NCBI RefSeq assembly: GCF_024199795.1
Contig: NZ_JANADK010000001.1
Coordinates: forward strand, 7,502,001 to 7,566,000
Direction: 5' to 3'
Origin: Bradyrhizobium sp. CCGB01
GTDB taxonomy: Bacteria; Pseudomonadota; Alphaproteobacteria; Rhizobiales; Xanthobacteraceae
Length of the DNA stretch: 64,000 nucleotides
Shown here: piece after piece, positions 28,942 to 39,102 of the stretch
Layout: each line of letters opens with the position of its first letter
Numbering within the stretch: the stretch's first letter is position 1
Notes under the pieces: generated by a model
The model's database searches: none
The model's input: only the letters and a program-made list of their open reading frames with translations
Told to the model about the DNA's origin: nothing
Translations under genes and position numbers: made by a program

Positions 28942-30342
28942 TCACACTACCGGCTTCACGCCCGGCAGCGCCTGCACCAGCTCGCGGAACTTTGTGCCGC
29001 GGATTTCGAAGTTGCGATACTGGTCGAACGACGCGCAGGCGGGCGACAGCAGCACCACGGCATCCGCAAGGCCCGATGCCTCCGCATCGCGCGCGGCGTG
29101 CTCGACGGCGACGTCGAGAGTCTGGCTGATCTCATGCGCCACCTGCGTGCCGAGCGTTCCCGAAAACTCCTGCGCCGCCTCGCCGATCAGATAGGCTTTT
29201 CGGATGCGGGGGAAGTAGCCGGCGAGACTCGTGATGCCGCCCGCCTTGGGCTTCCCGCCCGCGATCCAGAAAATTTCCGAAAAGGACGATAGCGCATGCG
29301 CGGTGGCGTCAGCGTTGGTGCCCTTGGAGTCGTTGACGAACAGCACGTTGCCGCGGCGGCCTACCTGCTCCATGCGATGCGCAAGGCCGGGAAAGCTGCG
29401 CAGGCCGTTCTGCAGCACGTCCAGGCTGATGCCCATCGCAAGCGCGGCGGCGGCAGCGCAGGCGGCGTTCTGCGCGTTGTGCTGGCCGCGCAGCGAGCCG
29501 ATGCCGCCGAGTTTTGCCACTTCGCTGCGGGCACCGCCCGAGGTGCGCACGATGGTGCCGTGCTCGACATGGATGCCGCTCGCCAGCGGATTCCTGACGG
29601 AGATGCGTTCGACCTTCTTGCCGGCGCGATCGAGCCGGTCGGCGATGTCGCGGCAAAAACCGTCATCGACGCCGACGATCGCGGTGCCGCCTGCCTGCAC
29701 GCCCGCAACGAGGCGCTCCTTCACCGCGGCGTAATGCGCGATCGTGCCGTGACGGTCGATATGGTCCTCGCTGACATTGAGCAAAATGCCGACGGAGGGA
29801 TCGAGCGAGGGCGTGAGGTCGATCTGGTAGGACGACATCTCGATGACGTGGACGCGGCCCATGCGCGGCGGCTCCAGCGACAGGATCGCGGTGCCGATAT
29901 TGCCGCCCATCTGGGTGTCGTAGCCGGCGACCTTGGTGAGATGCGCGATCAGCGCCGTCGTGGTCGACTTGCCGTTGGTGCCGGTGATGGCGACGAACGG
30001 CGCGTTCGGCGCGTGCCGCCGCCGCTCGCGGCAGAACAGCTCGATATCGCCGATCACCTCGACACCGGCCTCGCGCGCCTTCAGCACGCTCCAGTGCGGC
30101 ACAGGATGGGTCAGCGGCACGCCGGGCGCGAGCACGAGTGCTGCGAAATTCACCCAGGAGACGTTGCGCAGATCCGCGGTGATGAAACCGGCCTGCGCGG
30201 CCTTGGCGACGTTCTCGGCATTGTCGTCGGCCGCGATCACCTCGGCACCGCCGGCCTTCAGCGCGTGGCAGGACGCAAGCCCCGAGCCGCCGAGGCCGAA
30301 CACCGCGACCGTCTTGCCGGCGAAGGATGTGACCGGGATCAT
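28942..30342 (-). CDS. murD: UDP-N-acetylmuramoyl-L-alanine--D-glutamate ligase
   Basis: A 466-residue Mur ligase adding D-Glu. [16 protein letters not shown] forms the N-terminal uracil-binding loop, [16 protein letters not shown] (118-133) the ATP loop, [10 protein letters not shown] the substrate motif, and [20 protein letters not shown] the C-terminal MurD-specific segment. The end [25 protein letters not shown] is the typical MurD C-terminus. It lies 10 bp downstream of mraY and is coupled to the small gene that follows. Confidence 0.96.
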   Translation of the reverse strand: MIPVTSFAGKTVAVFGLGGSGLASCHALKAGGAEVIAADDNAENVAKAAQAGFITADLRNVSWVNFAALVLAPGVPLTHPVPHWSVLKAREAGVEVIGDIELFCRERRRHAPNAPFVAITGTNGKSTTTALIAHLTKVAGYDTQMGGNIGTAILSLEPPRMGRVHVIEMSSYQIDLTPSLDPSVGILLNVSEDHIDRHGTIAHYAAVKERLVAGVQAGGTAIVGVDDGFCRDIADRLDRAGKKVERISVRNPLASGIHVEHGTIVRTSGGARSEVAKLGGIGSLRGQHNAQNAACAAAAALAMGISLDVLQNGLRSFPGLAHRMEQVGRRGNVLFVNDSKGTNADATAHALSSFSEIFWIAGGKPKAGGITSLAGYFPRIRKAYLIGEAAQEFSGTLGTQVAHEISQTLDVAVEHAARDAEASGLADAVVLLSPACASFDQYRNFEIRGTKFRELVQALPGVKPVV

Positions 30343-30352
30343 CGTGGTACCG

Positions 30353-31456
30353 TCAGCGCAGCTTCAGGGTGGACAGGCCGGCGAGCGCCAGCATCACCGA
30401 GATGATCCAGAACCGGATCACGATCTGCGGCTCGGTCCAGCCGAGCTGCTCGAAATGGTGATGGATCGGCGCCATCCGGAAGATGCGCTTTCCCGTGAGC
30501 TTGAAAGACACCACCTGCACGATGACGGAGACCGCCTCCAGCACGAACAGGCCGCCGATCACCGCGAGCACGATCTCGTGCTTCACCGCGACCGCGATCG
30601 CACCCAGCATGCCGCCGAGCGCGAGCGAGCCGGTGTCGCCCATGAAGATCGAGGCCGGCGGCGCGTTGAACCAGAGGAAGCCGAGACCGGCGCCCAGCAG
30701 CGCGCCGCAGAGCACCGCGAGTTCGCCGGTGCCGGCGACATATTTGATCTGGAGATAGTCGGCGAACACCGCGTTGCCGGCGAGATAGGCGATCATCGCA
30801 AAGCTCGCGGTCGCGATCATCACGGGAACGATGGCGAGGCCGTCGAGACCGTCGGTCAGGTTCACAGCATTGCCGGCGCCGACGATGACAAAGGCGCCGA
30901 ACACGACGAAGAACCAGCCGAAATGCAGCACGGTGTCCTTGAGGAACGGAATCGTCAGCGCGGTCGACGCGGGATCGCGGTTCAGCCGCACCAGCGCGTA
31001 ACAGGCGACCAGCGCGATCGCCGCCTCGATCAGCAGGCGCAGCTTGCTGCCGAACCCGGTGGTGGTCTGCTTGGTCACCTTGAGGTAATCGTCGTAGAAG
31101 CCGACGAAGCCGAAGCCGAGCGTCACCGCCAGCACGATCCAGACATAGGGGTTGAGCGGATTGGCCCACAGCACCGTGCCGACCGTGAGGCCGGACAGGA
31201 TCATCAGCCCGCCCATGGTGGGCGTGCCTTTCTTGGCGAGGTGCGATTGCGGGCCGTCGGTCCGGATCGGCTGGCCCTTGCCCTGGCGGATGCGCAGATG
31301 ATCGATGATCCAGGGTCCGAACAGGAACACGAACAGCGCGCCGGTGACGACGGCGCCGCCGGTGCGGAAGGTGATGTAGCGGAAGACGTTCAGGAAGGTG
31401 CGAACGGCACCGAAGCCCGGAAATGTGTTGGAGAGCTCGATCAGCCAGTAAAACAT
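30353..31456 (-). CDS. mraY: Phospho-N-acetylmuramoyl-pentapeptide transferase
   Basis: A 367-residue polytopic enzyme that makes lipid I by transferring phospho-MurNAc-pentapeptide to undecaprenyl phosphate. Catalytic motifs are present: [24 protein letters not shown] (Asp-Asp), [26 protein letters not shown] and the C-terminal [12 protein letters not shown]. It has about ten membrane helices. It is 152 bp downstream of murF and 10 bp before murD. Confidence 0.97.
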   Translation of the reverse strand: MFYWLIELSNTFPGFGAVRTFLNVFRYITFRTGGAVVTGALFVFLFGPWIIDHLRIRQGKGQPIRTDGPQSHLAKKGTPTMGGLMILSGLTVGTVLWANPLNPYVWIVLAVTLGFGFVGFYDDYLKVTKQTTTGFGSKLRLLIEAAIALVACYALVRLNRDPASTALTIPFLKDTVLHFGWFFVVFGAFVIVGAGNAVNLTDGLDGLAIVPVMIATASFAMIAYLAGNAVFADYLQIKYVAGTGELAVLCGALLGAGLGFLWFNAPPASIFMGDTGSLALGGMLGAIAVAVKHEIVLAVIGGLFVLEAVSVIVQVVSFKLTGKRIFRMAPIHHHFEQLGWTEPQIVIRFWIISVMLALAGLSTLKLR

Positions 31457-31608
31457 TCAGACGGTCCTATGGCGCCTTTGCACGCGGCCTTGGCTTGGCC
31501 TTTGCCTCACGCGCATTCGCTGGTCTTCATCATGCGGTCTGGCGACCTCTGGGAAAACGCTTCGCGCCGCAAAAGGGTGGGATTCGGGAACAGCGCCTTC
31601 CAAGCAGT

Positions 31609-32988
31609 TTACGCCTTTGCCTGCAAGGCGGCCACTAGGCCCGGCACAAACTTGTTGATCCAGAACATCTTCTTGCTGCCCTTGACAACCACGACATCGC
31701 CTGCCCTCAGCAGATTTGCGACCTCGCCGGGCTTCAGCGTGGCGGGATCGTCGTGCCAGCCGAGGCCCTTGCCAGCCGGCAGCACATCGTAGAGGTGGCG
31801 CATCAGGGAGCCGACACAGTAGACGCCGTCGATGCCGTCGAGATGTTTGGCGAGGCCGGTATGGTAGCCCGGTGCATCATCGCCCAGTTCCAGCATGTCG
31901 CCGAGCACCGCAATGCGGCGGCCGCCGCTCATGTTGCGCGCCTGGAGGCTTTGCAGCGCAGCGGCCACGCTGGCCGGATTGCCGTTGAAGCTGTCGTCGA
32001 TCACGGTGACGCCGCCGACCGCCTGCTCGACGCCGCGGCCGGTCATGATGCCGACCCGGTCGAGCTTGATCGCGAGCGTCGCGGCATCGAGGTTCGCGGC
32101 GCGAATCGAGGCGAGCGCGGCGAGCGCATTCTGCACGCGGTGCGGCGCGCCCGGCGTCAGGCTGAAGGCGATCTCCTTCTTGCCGAGCGCGGCAACGACC
32201 TGCCAACTCTCGCCATGCGGCGCGTGCGCGACCTCGTGCACCTCGGCCTTCTCGCCGAAACGTACCACCTTGCCCTTCCAGTCCGGCGCCTTGATGCCGG
32301 CAGGCAGCACCAGCACGCCATCCTCGGGCAGGCCAAGCGCGATCGACACTTTCTCGCGCCGGATGGCTTCGAGCGAGCCGAGCTTTTCCAGATGCACCGG
32401 CTGGACGTTGACGACGAGCGCGACTGTCGGCCGGGTCAGTTCGCTGAGCCGCGCGATCTCACCTTGCTGGTTCATGCCCATCTCGACGACCCAGAGACTG
32501 GCGTCAGGTCTGGCATTGCACAGCGTCAGCGGCACGCCCCAGAAATTGTTGAAGCTCGACGGGCTGGCATAGGCGTTAGGGTAAGCGGCGAGGAATTCCT
32601 TGGTGCTGGTCTTGCCCGCGCTGCCGGTGAGCCCGATCACCGGACCGTTGAAGCGCGCGCGGGCGGCGCGCGCGAGGCCCCAGAGCCCGTCGATCAGCGT
32701 GTCCTTGACGACGATCTGGGGAATGCGGATTCCTGCGATCTCGTGCGGCACGATCATCGCGACGGCGCCCGAGGCTTCCGCCTTGTCGGCAAATTCCCAG
32801 CCGTCACGCGCACTGGCGAAGGCCGAGATGAAGCCGCCGCTCGGCGTGCCGCTGAGCGCGACGAACAGGCTGCCCGGTTTCACCAGCCGGCTGTCCTGCG
32901 TAATGAAATCGATCGGCGTGTCCGGGAATGACCCCGCAGCGCCCAGCGCGCGCGCCACCTCGGCCACCGTCCATATTGGCGCGCTCAT
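31609..32988 (-). CDS. murF: UDP-MurNAc-tripeptide--D-alanyl-D-alanine ligase
   Basis: A 459-residue Mur ligase adding D-Ala-D-Ala to complete the pentapeptide. The N-terminal domain has FITQDSRLVKPGSLFVALSG. The ATP loop is VIGLTGSAGKTSTKEFLA, with SFNNFWGVPLTL and VVEMGMNQQGEIARLSELTRP following. The C-terminal part has VIDDSFNGNPASVAAALQ and AVLGDMLELG. Its ATG overlaps the murE stop by 4 bp (32985-32988), which implies coupled translation. Confidence 0.96.
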   Translation of the reverse strand: MSAPIWTVAEVARALGAAGSFPDTPIDFITQDSRLVKPGSLFVALSGTPSGGFISAFASARDGWEFADKAEASGAVAMIVPHEIAGIRIPQIVVKDTLIDGLWGLARAARARFNGPVIGLTGSAGKTSTKEFLAAYPNAYASPSSFNNFWGVPLTLCNARPDASLWVVEMGMNQQGEIARLSELTRPTVALVVNVQPVHLEKLGSLEAIRREKVSIALGLPEDGVLVLPAGIKAPDWKGKVVRFGEKAEVHEVAHAPHGESWQVVAALGKKEIAFSLTPGAPHRVQNALAALASIRAANLDAATLAIKLDRVGIMTGRGVEQAVGGVTVIDDSFNGNPASVAAALQSLQARNMSGGRRIAVLGDMLELGDDAPGYHTGLAKHLDGIDGVYCVGSLMRHLYDVLPAGKGLGWHDDPATLKPGEVANLLRAGDVVVVKGSKKMFWINKFVPGLVAALQAKA

Positions 32989-34442
32989 GCAATCCTCGAC
33001 GTCAATGCGGCGGCGACCGCCTCGTGATCACTGAACGGCAGCACCTGGCCGCCGACGATCTGCCCGGTCTCGTGGCCCTTGCCGGCGATGAGCAGCGCAT
33101 CGCCGTCTTGCAACTCCTCGATCGCGGCGCGGATCGCCGCGGCACGGTCGCCGATTTCGCGGGCACCCTTGGCAGTCGCGAGGATTTCGGCGCGAATGGC
33201 TTCCGGCTTCTCGCTGCGCGGATTGTCGTCGGTGATGATGATGCCGTCGGCGTTCTCCGCCGCAATCTCGCCCATGATCGGACGCTTGCCGGCATCGCGG
33301 TCGCCGCCGGCGCCGAACACGACGACCAGCCTGCGCCTGGCGTAAGGACGCAGCGCCTGCAGCGCCTTCGCCAACGCATCCGGCTTGTGCGCATAGTCGA
33401 CGAAGATCGGCGCGCCATTGCGCTCGCCGACGCGTTCCAGCCGACCCTTGGCGCCTTCGAGATGTTCGAGGTTCGCGAACACATGGGCAGCATCGCTGCC
33501 GGTGCCGATGGCAAGACCGGCAGATACCAGCGCGTTCTCGATCTGGAATTCTCCGACCAGCGGCAACCGGACGGAATGGCGCTTGCCGCGATGCTCGAGC
33601 GCGAGCAATTGCGAAAATCCTTCGACCTCGGCGCTTGCGAGTCGAATGCCCTCGCCTGCCCCATCGCCGTTGCGGCCGACCGCCATCACGCGCAGGCCGC
33701 GCGACTTCGCCGCGTCCATCGCTTCCGCCGAGCATTCGTGATCAGCCGAGATCACCGCCGCTCCATCAGGGGCGACCAGCTCGCGGAACAGCCGGAGTTT
33801 TGCGGCAAGGTAGTGCGCGACGGTTGGATGGTAATCCATGTGGTCGCGCGAGAGGTTTGTGAAGCCGCCGGCGGAGACGCGCACGCCGTCGAGGCGGTAC
33901 TGGTCCAGCCCGTGCGAGGAGGCTTCGAAGGCGAGATGCGTCACACCCTCGCGCGCGATCTCGTTGAGCTGCCGGTGCAGCGCGATCGGATCGGGTGTGG
34001 TCAGCGAGCCATAGACCGTGCGCTTGGGCGAGACGAGGCCGATGGTGCCGATGCTGGCGGAGGCATGCCCCAGCCGTTCCCAGATCTGGCGCGTGAACGC
34101 GGCGACCGAGGTCTTGCCGCTGGTGCCGGTCACCGCGGCAATCGTTGCGGGCTGGGCGGGGAAGAATCTTGCCGCGGCCAGCGCCAGCGCGCGGCGGGGG
34201 TTGGCGACGGCGATGAACGGCACCTTGCCGGCCGGCGGCGCGTGGTCGCCGACGACCGCCACCGCGCCTGCGGCCATCGCGGCATCGATGAAGCGCGCGC
34301 CGTCGGTCTTGCTGCCCGCGAGTGCGAAGAAGAGATCGCCTGGCCTGACCACACGGCTGTCGAGCGCAATACCGGTCACCTCGAGCGCCGCGACAGCGGG
34401 CTCGAGTGCGGCATCATTGCCTAGAAGTTCGCGCAGCTTCAT
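32985..34442 (-). CDS. murE: UDP-MurNAc-L-Ala-D-Glu--meso-diaminopimelate ligase
   Basis: A 485-residue Mur ligase adding the third amino acid. The ATP loop is [15 protein letters not shown] (103-117). [16 protein letters not shown] and [10 protein letters not shown] are conserved substrate regions. The C-terminal DDNPRSEKP contains the DNPR sequence that selects meso-diaminopimelate rather than lysine, fitting a Gram-negative wall. It follows ftsI after 83 bp and overlaps murF by 4 bp. Confidence 0.96.
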   Translation of the reverse strand: MKLRELLGNDAALEPAVAALEVTGIALDSRVVRPGDLFFALAGSKTDGARFIDAAMAAGAVAVVGDHAPPAGKVPFIAVANPRRALALAAARFFPAQPATIAAVTGTSGKTSVAAFTRQIWERLGHASASIGTIGLVSPKRTVYGSLTTPDPIALHRQLNEIAREGVTHLAFEASSHGLDQYRLDGVRVSAGGFTNLSRDHMDYHPTVAHYLAAKLRLFRELVAPDGAAVISADHECSAEAMDAAKSRGLRVMAVGRNGDGAGEGIRLASAEVEGFSQLLALEHRGKRHSVRLPLVGEFQIENALVSAGLAIGTGSDAAHVFANLEHLEGAKGRLERVGERNGAPIFVDYAHKPDALAKALQALRPYARRRLVVVFGAGGDRDAGKRPIMGEIAAENADGIIITDDNPRSEKPEAIRAEILATAKGAREIGDRAAAIRAAIEELQDGDALLIAGKGHETGQIVGGQVLPFSDHEAVAAALTSRIA

Positions 34443-34525
34443 GGTCGTCCAGTCGACATGCCGCGCCGGAAAGCCGAATCGTCAGGAAAAGCCGACTCAG
34501 CACCGGCGATGGCCACCCCGGTTGA

Positions 34526-36274
34526 TTACTGGGTTGTCCTGGATGCTGCAAGAATAAGGCGGTCGGACGGCGGCAGGTCGAACCGTGGCTCGACGCCCAG
34601 AAGCGGCGCGATCCGCTCGATCACCTTCCCGCCGGTCGGCACCGTGTTCCAGCCCGAGGTGATGAAACCCTTCGTCTCGGGAATCGCCTGCGGCTCGTCC
34701 AGCATGATCAGTATCTGATACTTTGGATTGTCGGAGGGCATGATCGCCGTGAAGGAGTTGAGCACCCGCTTCTTGGCGTAGCGGCCATTGATGACTTTCT
34801 CGGACGTGCCGGTCTTGCCGCCGACGTAGTAGCCCTTGACGTCCGCTTGCCGCGCCGAGCCGACCTCGGCGTTGAGGCGCATCAGGAACCGCATCTTGTC
34901 GCTGGTCTCCGGCTTGATGACGCGTTTGGCCATCGCCGCCGCTTCGGCCTCGCTGCGCTTCATGAAGGTCGGCGGAATCAGATAGCCGCCGTTCACTAGC
35001 GCGTTGATCCCCATCACCGCCTGGAGTGGCGCCACCGACATGCCCTGCCCGAACGCGATGGTCACCGTGTTCAGCTCACCCCAGCGGCGCGGGATCAGCG
35101 GCGCCGCGCTCTCCGGCAGCTCGGTGCGCAGCCGCGTCAACTGCCCCATCTTGGCGAGGAACGCCTTGTGCGCCTCGACGCCCTGGCCGAGCGCGATCCG
35201 CGCAGCGCCGATGTTGGAGGAATAATAGAACACCTCCTTGGTGTTGATGAAACGTCCGAGCGGATGGCTGTCGTGGATGGTGAACTTGCCGTAGTGCAGG
35301 TTCCCGCGTGCATCCCACATCGAGTTCAGATTGATCTTGCCGGAGTCGAGCGCCATCGCCAGCGTGAACGCCTTGAAGGTCGAGCCCATCTCGTAGACGC
35401 CCGTGGTCAGGCGGTTGATGCGATCGGGGTCGTGCGCTTCCTTCGGATTGTTGGGATCGAAGTCCGGTAGCGAGACCATCGCCACGATCTCGCCGGTCTT
35501 GACATTCGAGACGATGCCGGAGGCGGCCTTGGTATGGTACTTCTCCTTGGCCTTGAGCAGTTCGTCGCGCAACGCGTGCTCGACGCGCAGATCGACCGAG
35601 AGCTCGATCGGCTTCTGCAGCCGGTCAGTGGCAAAGCCGGCACGGTGGAGATCGGCGAGGCCCTGATTGTCGAGCCACTTCTCCATGCCGGCGATGCCCT
35701 GGTTGTCGATGTTGACGAGACCGATGAGGTGGGCGACCTCGTTGCCGGTCGGGTAGACGCGCTTGTTCTCGCGCAGGAAGCCGATGCCGGGAATGCCGAG
35801 CTTGTGGATGTCCTGCTGCTGCTTCGCCGTGACTTCGCGCTTGAGCCAGACGAAACCCTTTCGTCCCGACAGGCGCTCGCGCACCTCAGCATCATCGAGA
35901 TCGGGCACGGTCGCGGTCAGCAGCTCGATCGCCTCGTCCTTGTCGATGATGCGACGCGGCTCGCCGAACAGGCTCGCCGCCTTGACGTCGGTCGCGAGGA
36001 TCGCGCCGTTGCGGTCGACGATGTCGGGGCGCGCAGTCGCGACCACCTCCTGCGAGGCGGCGCGGCGCGCACTGTGGGCGTCGGCGCCGATCGCGAACAT
36101 CACGAGCCGGCCACCGATCAGGACGTAGACCGAGGTGAAGGCCAGCATCGCGAGGCCAACGCGCGCGCGGGCCTTCGCCTGGCGGTCGACGTTGCGCCCG
36201 TAGAGCAGGCTGCGGATCAGCCGCTGCCGCCAGGGTTCAGTCGGCTTGGGTTTGGCCGGAGTCGCAGCGCTCAT
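34526..36274 (-). CDS. ftsI: Division-specific penicillin-binding protein 3 (transpeptidase)
   Basis: A 582-residue class B PBP that crosslinks septal peptidoglycan with FtsW. One N-terminal transmembrane helix ([20 protein letters not shown]) follows a basic cytoplasmic tail. The pedestal domain contains [15 protein letters not shown]. The transpeptidase triad is complete: Ser298-x-x-Lys301 (GSTFKAF), YSSNIG (SxN) and GGKTGTSEK (KTG). Its ATG overlaps the ftsL stop by 4 bp. Length is typical. Confidence 0.96.
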   Translation of the reverse strand: MSAATPAKPKPTEPWRQRLIRSLLYGRNVDRQAKARARVGLAMLAFTSVYVLIGGRLVMFAIGADAHSARRAASQEVVATARPDIVDRNGAILATDVKAASLFGEPRRIIDKDEAIELLTATVPDLDDAEVRERLSGRKGFVWLKREVTAKQQQDIHKLGIPGIGFLRENKRVYPTGNEVAHLIGLVNIDNQGIAGMEKWLDNQGLADLHRAGFATDRLQKPIELSVDLRVEHALRDELLKAKEKYHTKAASGIVSNVKTGEIVAMVSLPDFDPNNPKEAHDPDRINRLTTGVYEMGSTFKAFTLAMALDSGKINLNSMWDARGNLHYGKFTIHDSHPLGRFINTKEVFYYSSNIGAARIALGQGVEAHKAFLAKMGQLTRLRTELPESAAPLIPRRWGELNTVTIAFGQGMSVAPLQAVMGINALVNGGYLIPPTFMKRSEAEAAAMAKRVIKPETSDKMRFLMRLNAEVGSARQADVKGYYVGGKTGTSEKVINGRYAKKRVLNSFTAIMPSDNPKYQILIMLDEPQAIPETKGFITSGWNTVPTGGKVIERIAPLLGVEPRFDLPPSDRLILAASRTTQ

Positions 36275-36663
36275 TGCTTGTCCTCGGGCTGAGGCAGGGA
36301 GCCCGTCACGGTGTCAGGGTCGCTCGCGGCTTCGATGGTGTTGAGCATGGCCCCGATCGGGTCGGGCTCGCCCGGCCTGAACATCCGCGGCGGACGCTCG
36401 GGCAGGTTCTTCAGCGAATCATATTGCGTGGCGTTGACCGGCTTGAGCGGCAGGTGCCGGTCGGACAGGCCCTGCAGACGCAAGGGCGCATCGAGCTTGG
36501 CCCATTCGGAGCGCAGCGATGCGATCGCATCGCGCTGCTCGCGGATCTCCGCATGCAGCCGCAGCACCTTCTCGGTACGCGCCGTGGAATCCATCTTGAT
36601 CCGGTAGACATAGGCCGCCGCGAAGATCAGCGCGCCGATGACGAGGAGGTGGATGAAGCGCAT
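36271..36663 (-). CDS. ftsL: Cell division protein FtsL
   Basis: A 130-residue bitopic protein. A transmembrane helix at the very N-terminus (MRFIHLLVIGALIFAAAYVY) is followed by a periplasmic coiled coil (EKVLRLHAEIREQRDAIASLRSEWAKL) and then a Pro-rich tail. FtsL sequences are poorly conserved. The identification rests on topology, the coiled coil and the exact position between rsmH (3 bp gap) and ftsI (4 bp overlap), where FtsL is always found. Confidence 0.88.
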   Translation of the reverse strand: MRFIHLLVIGALIFAAAYVYRIKMDSTARTEKVLRLHAEIREQRDAIASLRSEWAKLDAPLRLQGLSDRHLPLKPVNATQYDSLKNLPERPPRMFRPGEPDPIGAMLNTIEAASDPDTVTGSLPQPEDKQ

Positions 36664-36666
36664 GTG

Positions 36667-37656
36667 CTAGCCCCCCCTCATCACGTCGGAGAGTTTTGGC
36701 CAGGTCGATGGCTCGCCGTCGTCATGCGCGGGCGCAGACGTGCGCTCGGCGGCGCGCAGTTTTGCGGAACGCGCGCGCGGGTTTTGGGCGACTTCCTCTT
36801 CGCCGGCGACCACCGGCCGTCGCGTCAGGAGCTGGAAGCTGGGAGCGACTTGCGCCACTTCCGGCAGATGCCGCGAGCCGCCGCCGGTCTTGCTGCGCTC
36901 GGCCAGGAAATTCTTGACGATGCGGTCTTCCAGCGAGTGGAACGAGACCACCACGAGGCGGCCGTCCGGCCTCAGCACGCGCTCGGCCGCAGCGAGCGCG
37001 GTCTGGAGTTCCTCGAGCTCTTCATTGACGAAGATGCGCAGGGCCTGGAACGTCCGCGTCGCCGGATGAATGTCGCCGGGTTTCGAGCGCACGACCCTGC
37101 CGACGAGATCGGCGAGCGCGCGGGTGGTCGTGAACGGCGTCTCCTGCCGGTCCGCCACGATGGCGCGGGCGATGCGCCGCGACTGCCGCTCCTCGCCAAA
37201 GAGATAGATGATGTCGGCGAGATCGCCTTCGGAGGCACGCGCGACGACATCGGCCACGGTCGGCCCCGTCTGTCCCATCCGCATGTCGAGCGGACCGTCG
37301 AGACGGAACGAGAAGCCGCGGCCAGCCTGGTCGAGCTGCATCGAGGATACCCCGACATCCATCACGACACCGTCGACTGCATCGACGCCCTGCGCCGCGC
37401 AGACCTCGGCGAGATTGGAGAAGCGGTCCTCGACAAGCGTCAGCCGACCCTCGGAGCGTTCGACCAGCTCGGCACCACCAGCAATCGCGGTGCGGTCGCG
37501 GTCGATCGCGATCAGCCGGGTTCCCGGCACGTCGAGGATGGCGCGGCTGTAGCCGCCGGCGCCGAAGGTGGCATCGACATAGATACCGCCCTCGCGCGGG
37601 GCGAGATGATCAATGGCCTCGCGGCCAAGAACGGGGATGTGCGGAACCGAGCTCAT
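36667..37656 (-). CDS. rsmH: 16S rRNA (cytosine-1402-N4)-methyltransferase
   Basis: A 329-residue SAM methyltransferase (MraW) modifying C1402 in the ribosomal P site, normally at the head of dcw clusters. Motifs: [79 protein letters not shown] and [16 protein letters not shown] chose ATG 37656 because [10 protein letters not shown] is the normal start. The open frame reaching to 37845 has no support. It shares a 4-bp ATGA overlap with a small upstream open frame (37653-37886). No mraZ lies upstream. Confidence 0.95.
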   Translation of the reverse strand: MSSVPHIPVLGREAIDHLAPREGGIYVDATFGAGGYSRAILDVPGTRLIAIDRDRTAIAGGAELVERSEGRLTLVEDRFSNLAEVCAAQGVDAVDGVVMDVGVSSMQLDQAGRGFSFRLDGPLDMRMGQTGPTVADVVARASEGDLADIIYLFGEERQSRRIARAIVADRQETPFTTTRALADLVGRVVRSKPGDIHPATRTFQALRIFVNEELEELQTALAAAERVLRPDGRLVVVSFHSLEDRIVKNFLAERSKTGGGSRHLPEVAQVAPSFQLLTRRPVVAGEEEVAQNPRARSAKLRAAERTSAPAHDDGEPSTWPKLSDVMRGG

Positions 37657-37886
37657 GCGCCAAGCCTGCCGAACGTCCAAACGAGATCGGGGACGAACAA
37701 GCCCATAACGCCTCGAATAATTCCGCGTCGCGGCGGTTCCACGACAAAGCCCTTGTCCAGCATGGTTACCTGGCCCGGTCGTCCCGGGCCGCCAGCCCAG
37801 TGTTCCCAGTGGAATTTGTCGGGCAGCCATGGGATTTCGAGCCAAAATACGCTTTGGCCGCCTCCGGACGCGGGTCGGCTCTTCAT
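37653..37886 (-). CDS. Possible small protein upstream of rsmH (uncertain)
   Basis: A 77-codon frame starting at ATG 37886, whose TGA overlaps the rsmH ATG in an ATGA arrangement. It is Trp-rich near the start ([20 protein letters not shown]) and ends with a hydrophobic stretch ([18 protein letters not shown]). It does not resemble MraZ, and its third-position GC is lower than that of flanking genes. It may be a leader peptide or a chance frame. The stop-start overlap is the only argument for it. Confidence 0.25.
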   Translation of the reverse strand: MKSRPASGGGQSVFWLEIPWLPDKFHWEHWAGGPGRPGQVTMLDKGFVVEPPRRGIIRGVMGLFVPDLVWTFGRLGA

Positions 37887-38085
37887 CTCTCAGTAACGGC
37901 CCTTAGCGTTAAGAAAACGTTGATCGGCTCGTTAGAAGTCGAAAAGGTGACGCGTCGGTGATGCCTCATCCACACACTGCGCCAAAATGCATCCGTTAAC
38001 CGCGCCGCACGATTGCGCGCGGCGGAGGGTAAAGGAATAGTAAAGAGAAGGGCTTGGCCCACTCTCTATCCGACTTGAGCTGTCT
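37657..38085. other. Divergent control region of the dcw cluster and the amidase gene, 429 bp
   Basis: It contains the uncertain small frame (37653-37886), a CtrA-like box (37909-37923) and otherwise no gene. It is AT-richer from about 37900 to 38050, as expected of promoters. It must hold the main dcw promoter (minus) and the amidase promoter (plus). Confidence 0.6.
37909..37923. promoter_or_regulatory. CtrA-like binding site upstream of dcw
   Basis: TTAA at 37909-37912, seven bases, then TTGA at 37920-37923. This matches 7 of 8 fixed positions of the alphaproteobacterial cell-cycle regulator CtrA consensus TTAA-N7-TTAA. It lies about 250 bp upstream of rsmH and 23 bp upstream of the small frame. 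Single matches arise by chance, so this is suggestive only. Confidence 0.35.
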
Positions 38086-38949
38086 ATGTCGTCCGGTCCG
38101 TCCACGCCGTCTGGATCTGATTCGAAGCGTCAACGCGTTCTCCCGGTTCCCAAGGCCGCGGCGAACACGCGGACGTTCGAGCCGGATTCCTCGATCGTCT
38201 CCGACATCATTCCCTCGCCGAACCATGGCGACCGCAACAAGGGACGGCAGCCGGATATGATCGTGCTGCACTACACCGGCATGCCCGATGTCGAGGGTGC
38301 GCTAGCAAGGCTGTGCACCGCGGGCACCGAAGTGTCGGCGCATTATGTCGTGCTCGAGGACGGCCGCATCGTGCAATGCGTGCCCGAGGCCAGGCGCGCC
38401 TGGCACGCCGGCGTCTCGGCCTGGGCCGGCGAAGACGACGTCAACTCCTGCTCGATCGGCATCGAGATCATCAATCGCGGCCATGACTGGGGTTATCCGG
38501 AATATCCGCTGCGCCAGATCGCCGCCGTGATCGCGCTGTGCCGCGGCATCATGCTCCGCCGCAAGGTGCCGGCGCACCGCGTGCTCGGCCATTCCGACGT
38601 CGCGCCTGCGCGCAAGAAGGATCCCGGCGAGAAATTCCCGTGGCATTCGCTGGCCAATTCCGGCGTCGGCCACTGGGTGACGCCCGCGCCGGTCGTGCGC
38701 GGCGAGAGCCTGATGCTCGGCACCATCAGCGACGAGGTGCTGAGCCTGCAGCAGGCGCTCGCCCGATACGGCTACGGCGTGCCGCTGACCGGCAAATACG
38801 ACGCCGCGACGATGGAAGTCGTCACCGCGTTCCAGCGCCATTTCCGCCCGGCGCGGCTGGATGGCGTCGCGGATCATTCGACGCTGTCGACATTGCAGGC
38901 GCTGCTGGAAAGTTTACCGGCGGATGCGACGGTCGTCGCATCGAAGTGA
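38086..38949 (+). CDS. N-acetylmuramoyl-L-alanine amidase, AmpD-like with PG-binding domain
   Basis: A 287-residue amidase_2 protein followed by a C-terminal peptidoglycan-binding domain. It cleaves the MurNAc-L-Ala bond, probably of anhydromuropeptides during cell-wall recycling. Zinc ligands are visible: IVLHYTGM (His), then GHSDVAPARKKDPGEKFPW (His and Asp), with SAHYVV, NSCSIGIEIIN and HRVLG between them. Residues from about 215 show the PG_binding_1 pattern (SLQQALARYGYGVPLTGKYDAATMEVVTAFQRHFRP). No signal peptide is apparent, which suits a cytoplasmic AmpD role. It is divergent from dcw, so wall recycling and synthesis genes adjoin. Confidence 0.9.
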   Translation: MSSGPSTPSGSDSKRQRVLPVPKAAANTRTFEPDSSIVSDIIPSPNHGDRNKGRQPDMIVLHYTGMPDVEGALARLCTAGTEVSAHYVVLEDGRIVQCVPEARRAWHAGVSAWAGEDDVNSCSIGIEIINRGHDWGYPEYPLRQIAAVIALCRGIMLRRKVPAHRVLGHSDVAPARKKDPGEKFPWHSLANSGVGHWVTPAPVVRGESLMLGTISDEVLSLQQALARYGYGVPLTGKYDAATMEVVTAFQRHFRPARLDGVADHSTLSTLQALLESLPADATVVASK

Positions 38950-38993
38950 CGGCAGCAGCCGCACCCTCCCTCATTGCGAGCGCAGAGCCTAGA

Positions 38994-39096
38994 CCCTCAC
39001 CCTGAGGAGCCGCGCTTGCGCGGCGTCTCGAAGGGCGAGGCCACCAGCCGGGCCTTCATCCTTCGAGACGCGCGTTCCGCGCTCCTCAGGATGAGG
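38994..39096. repeat. Palindromic element (CCTGAGGAGC family)
   Basis: CCCTCACCCTGAGGAGC with CGTCTCGAAGGG at the left, and CCTTCGAGACGCGCG with GCTCCTCAGGATGAGG at the right, form a nested inverted repeat around a ~25-bp loop. It lies between the convergent amidase and sigma-factor genes. A fragment with CCTGAGGAGCCTGCC is at about 57775. Confidence 0.8.
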
Positions 39097-39102
39097 AATC
39101 AC

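Noticed and set aside
38964..38985. TCATTGCGAGCGCAG near the end of the amidase gene as a second copy of the 27038 palindrome
   Set aside because: Only the left ~15 bases match and there is no right arm. It is at best a remnant.
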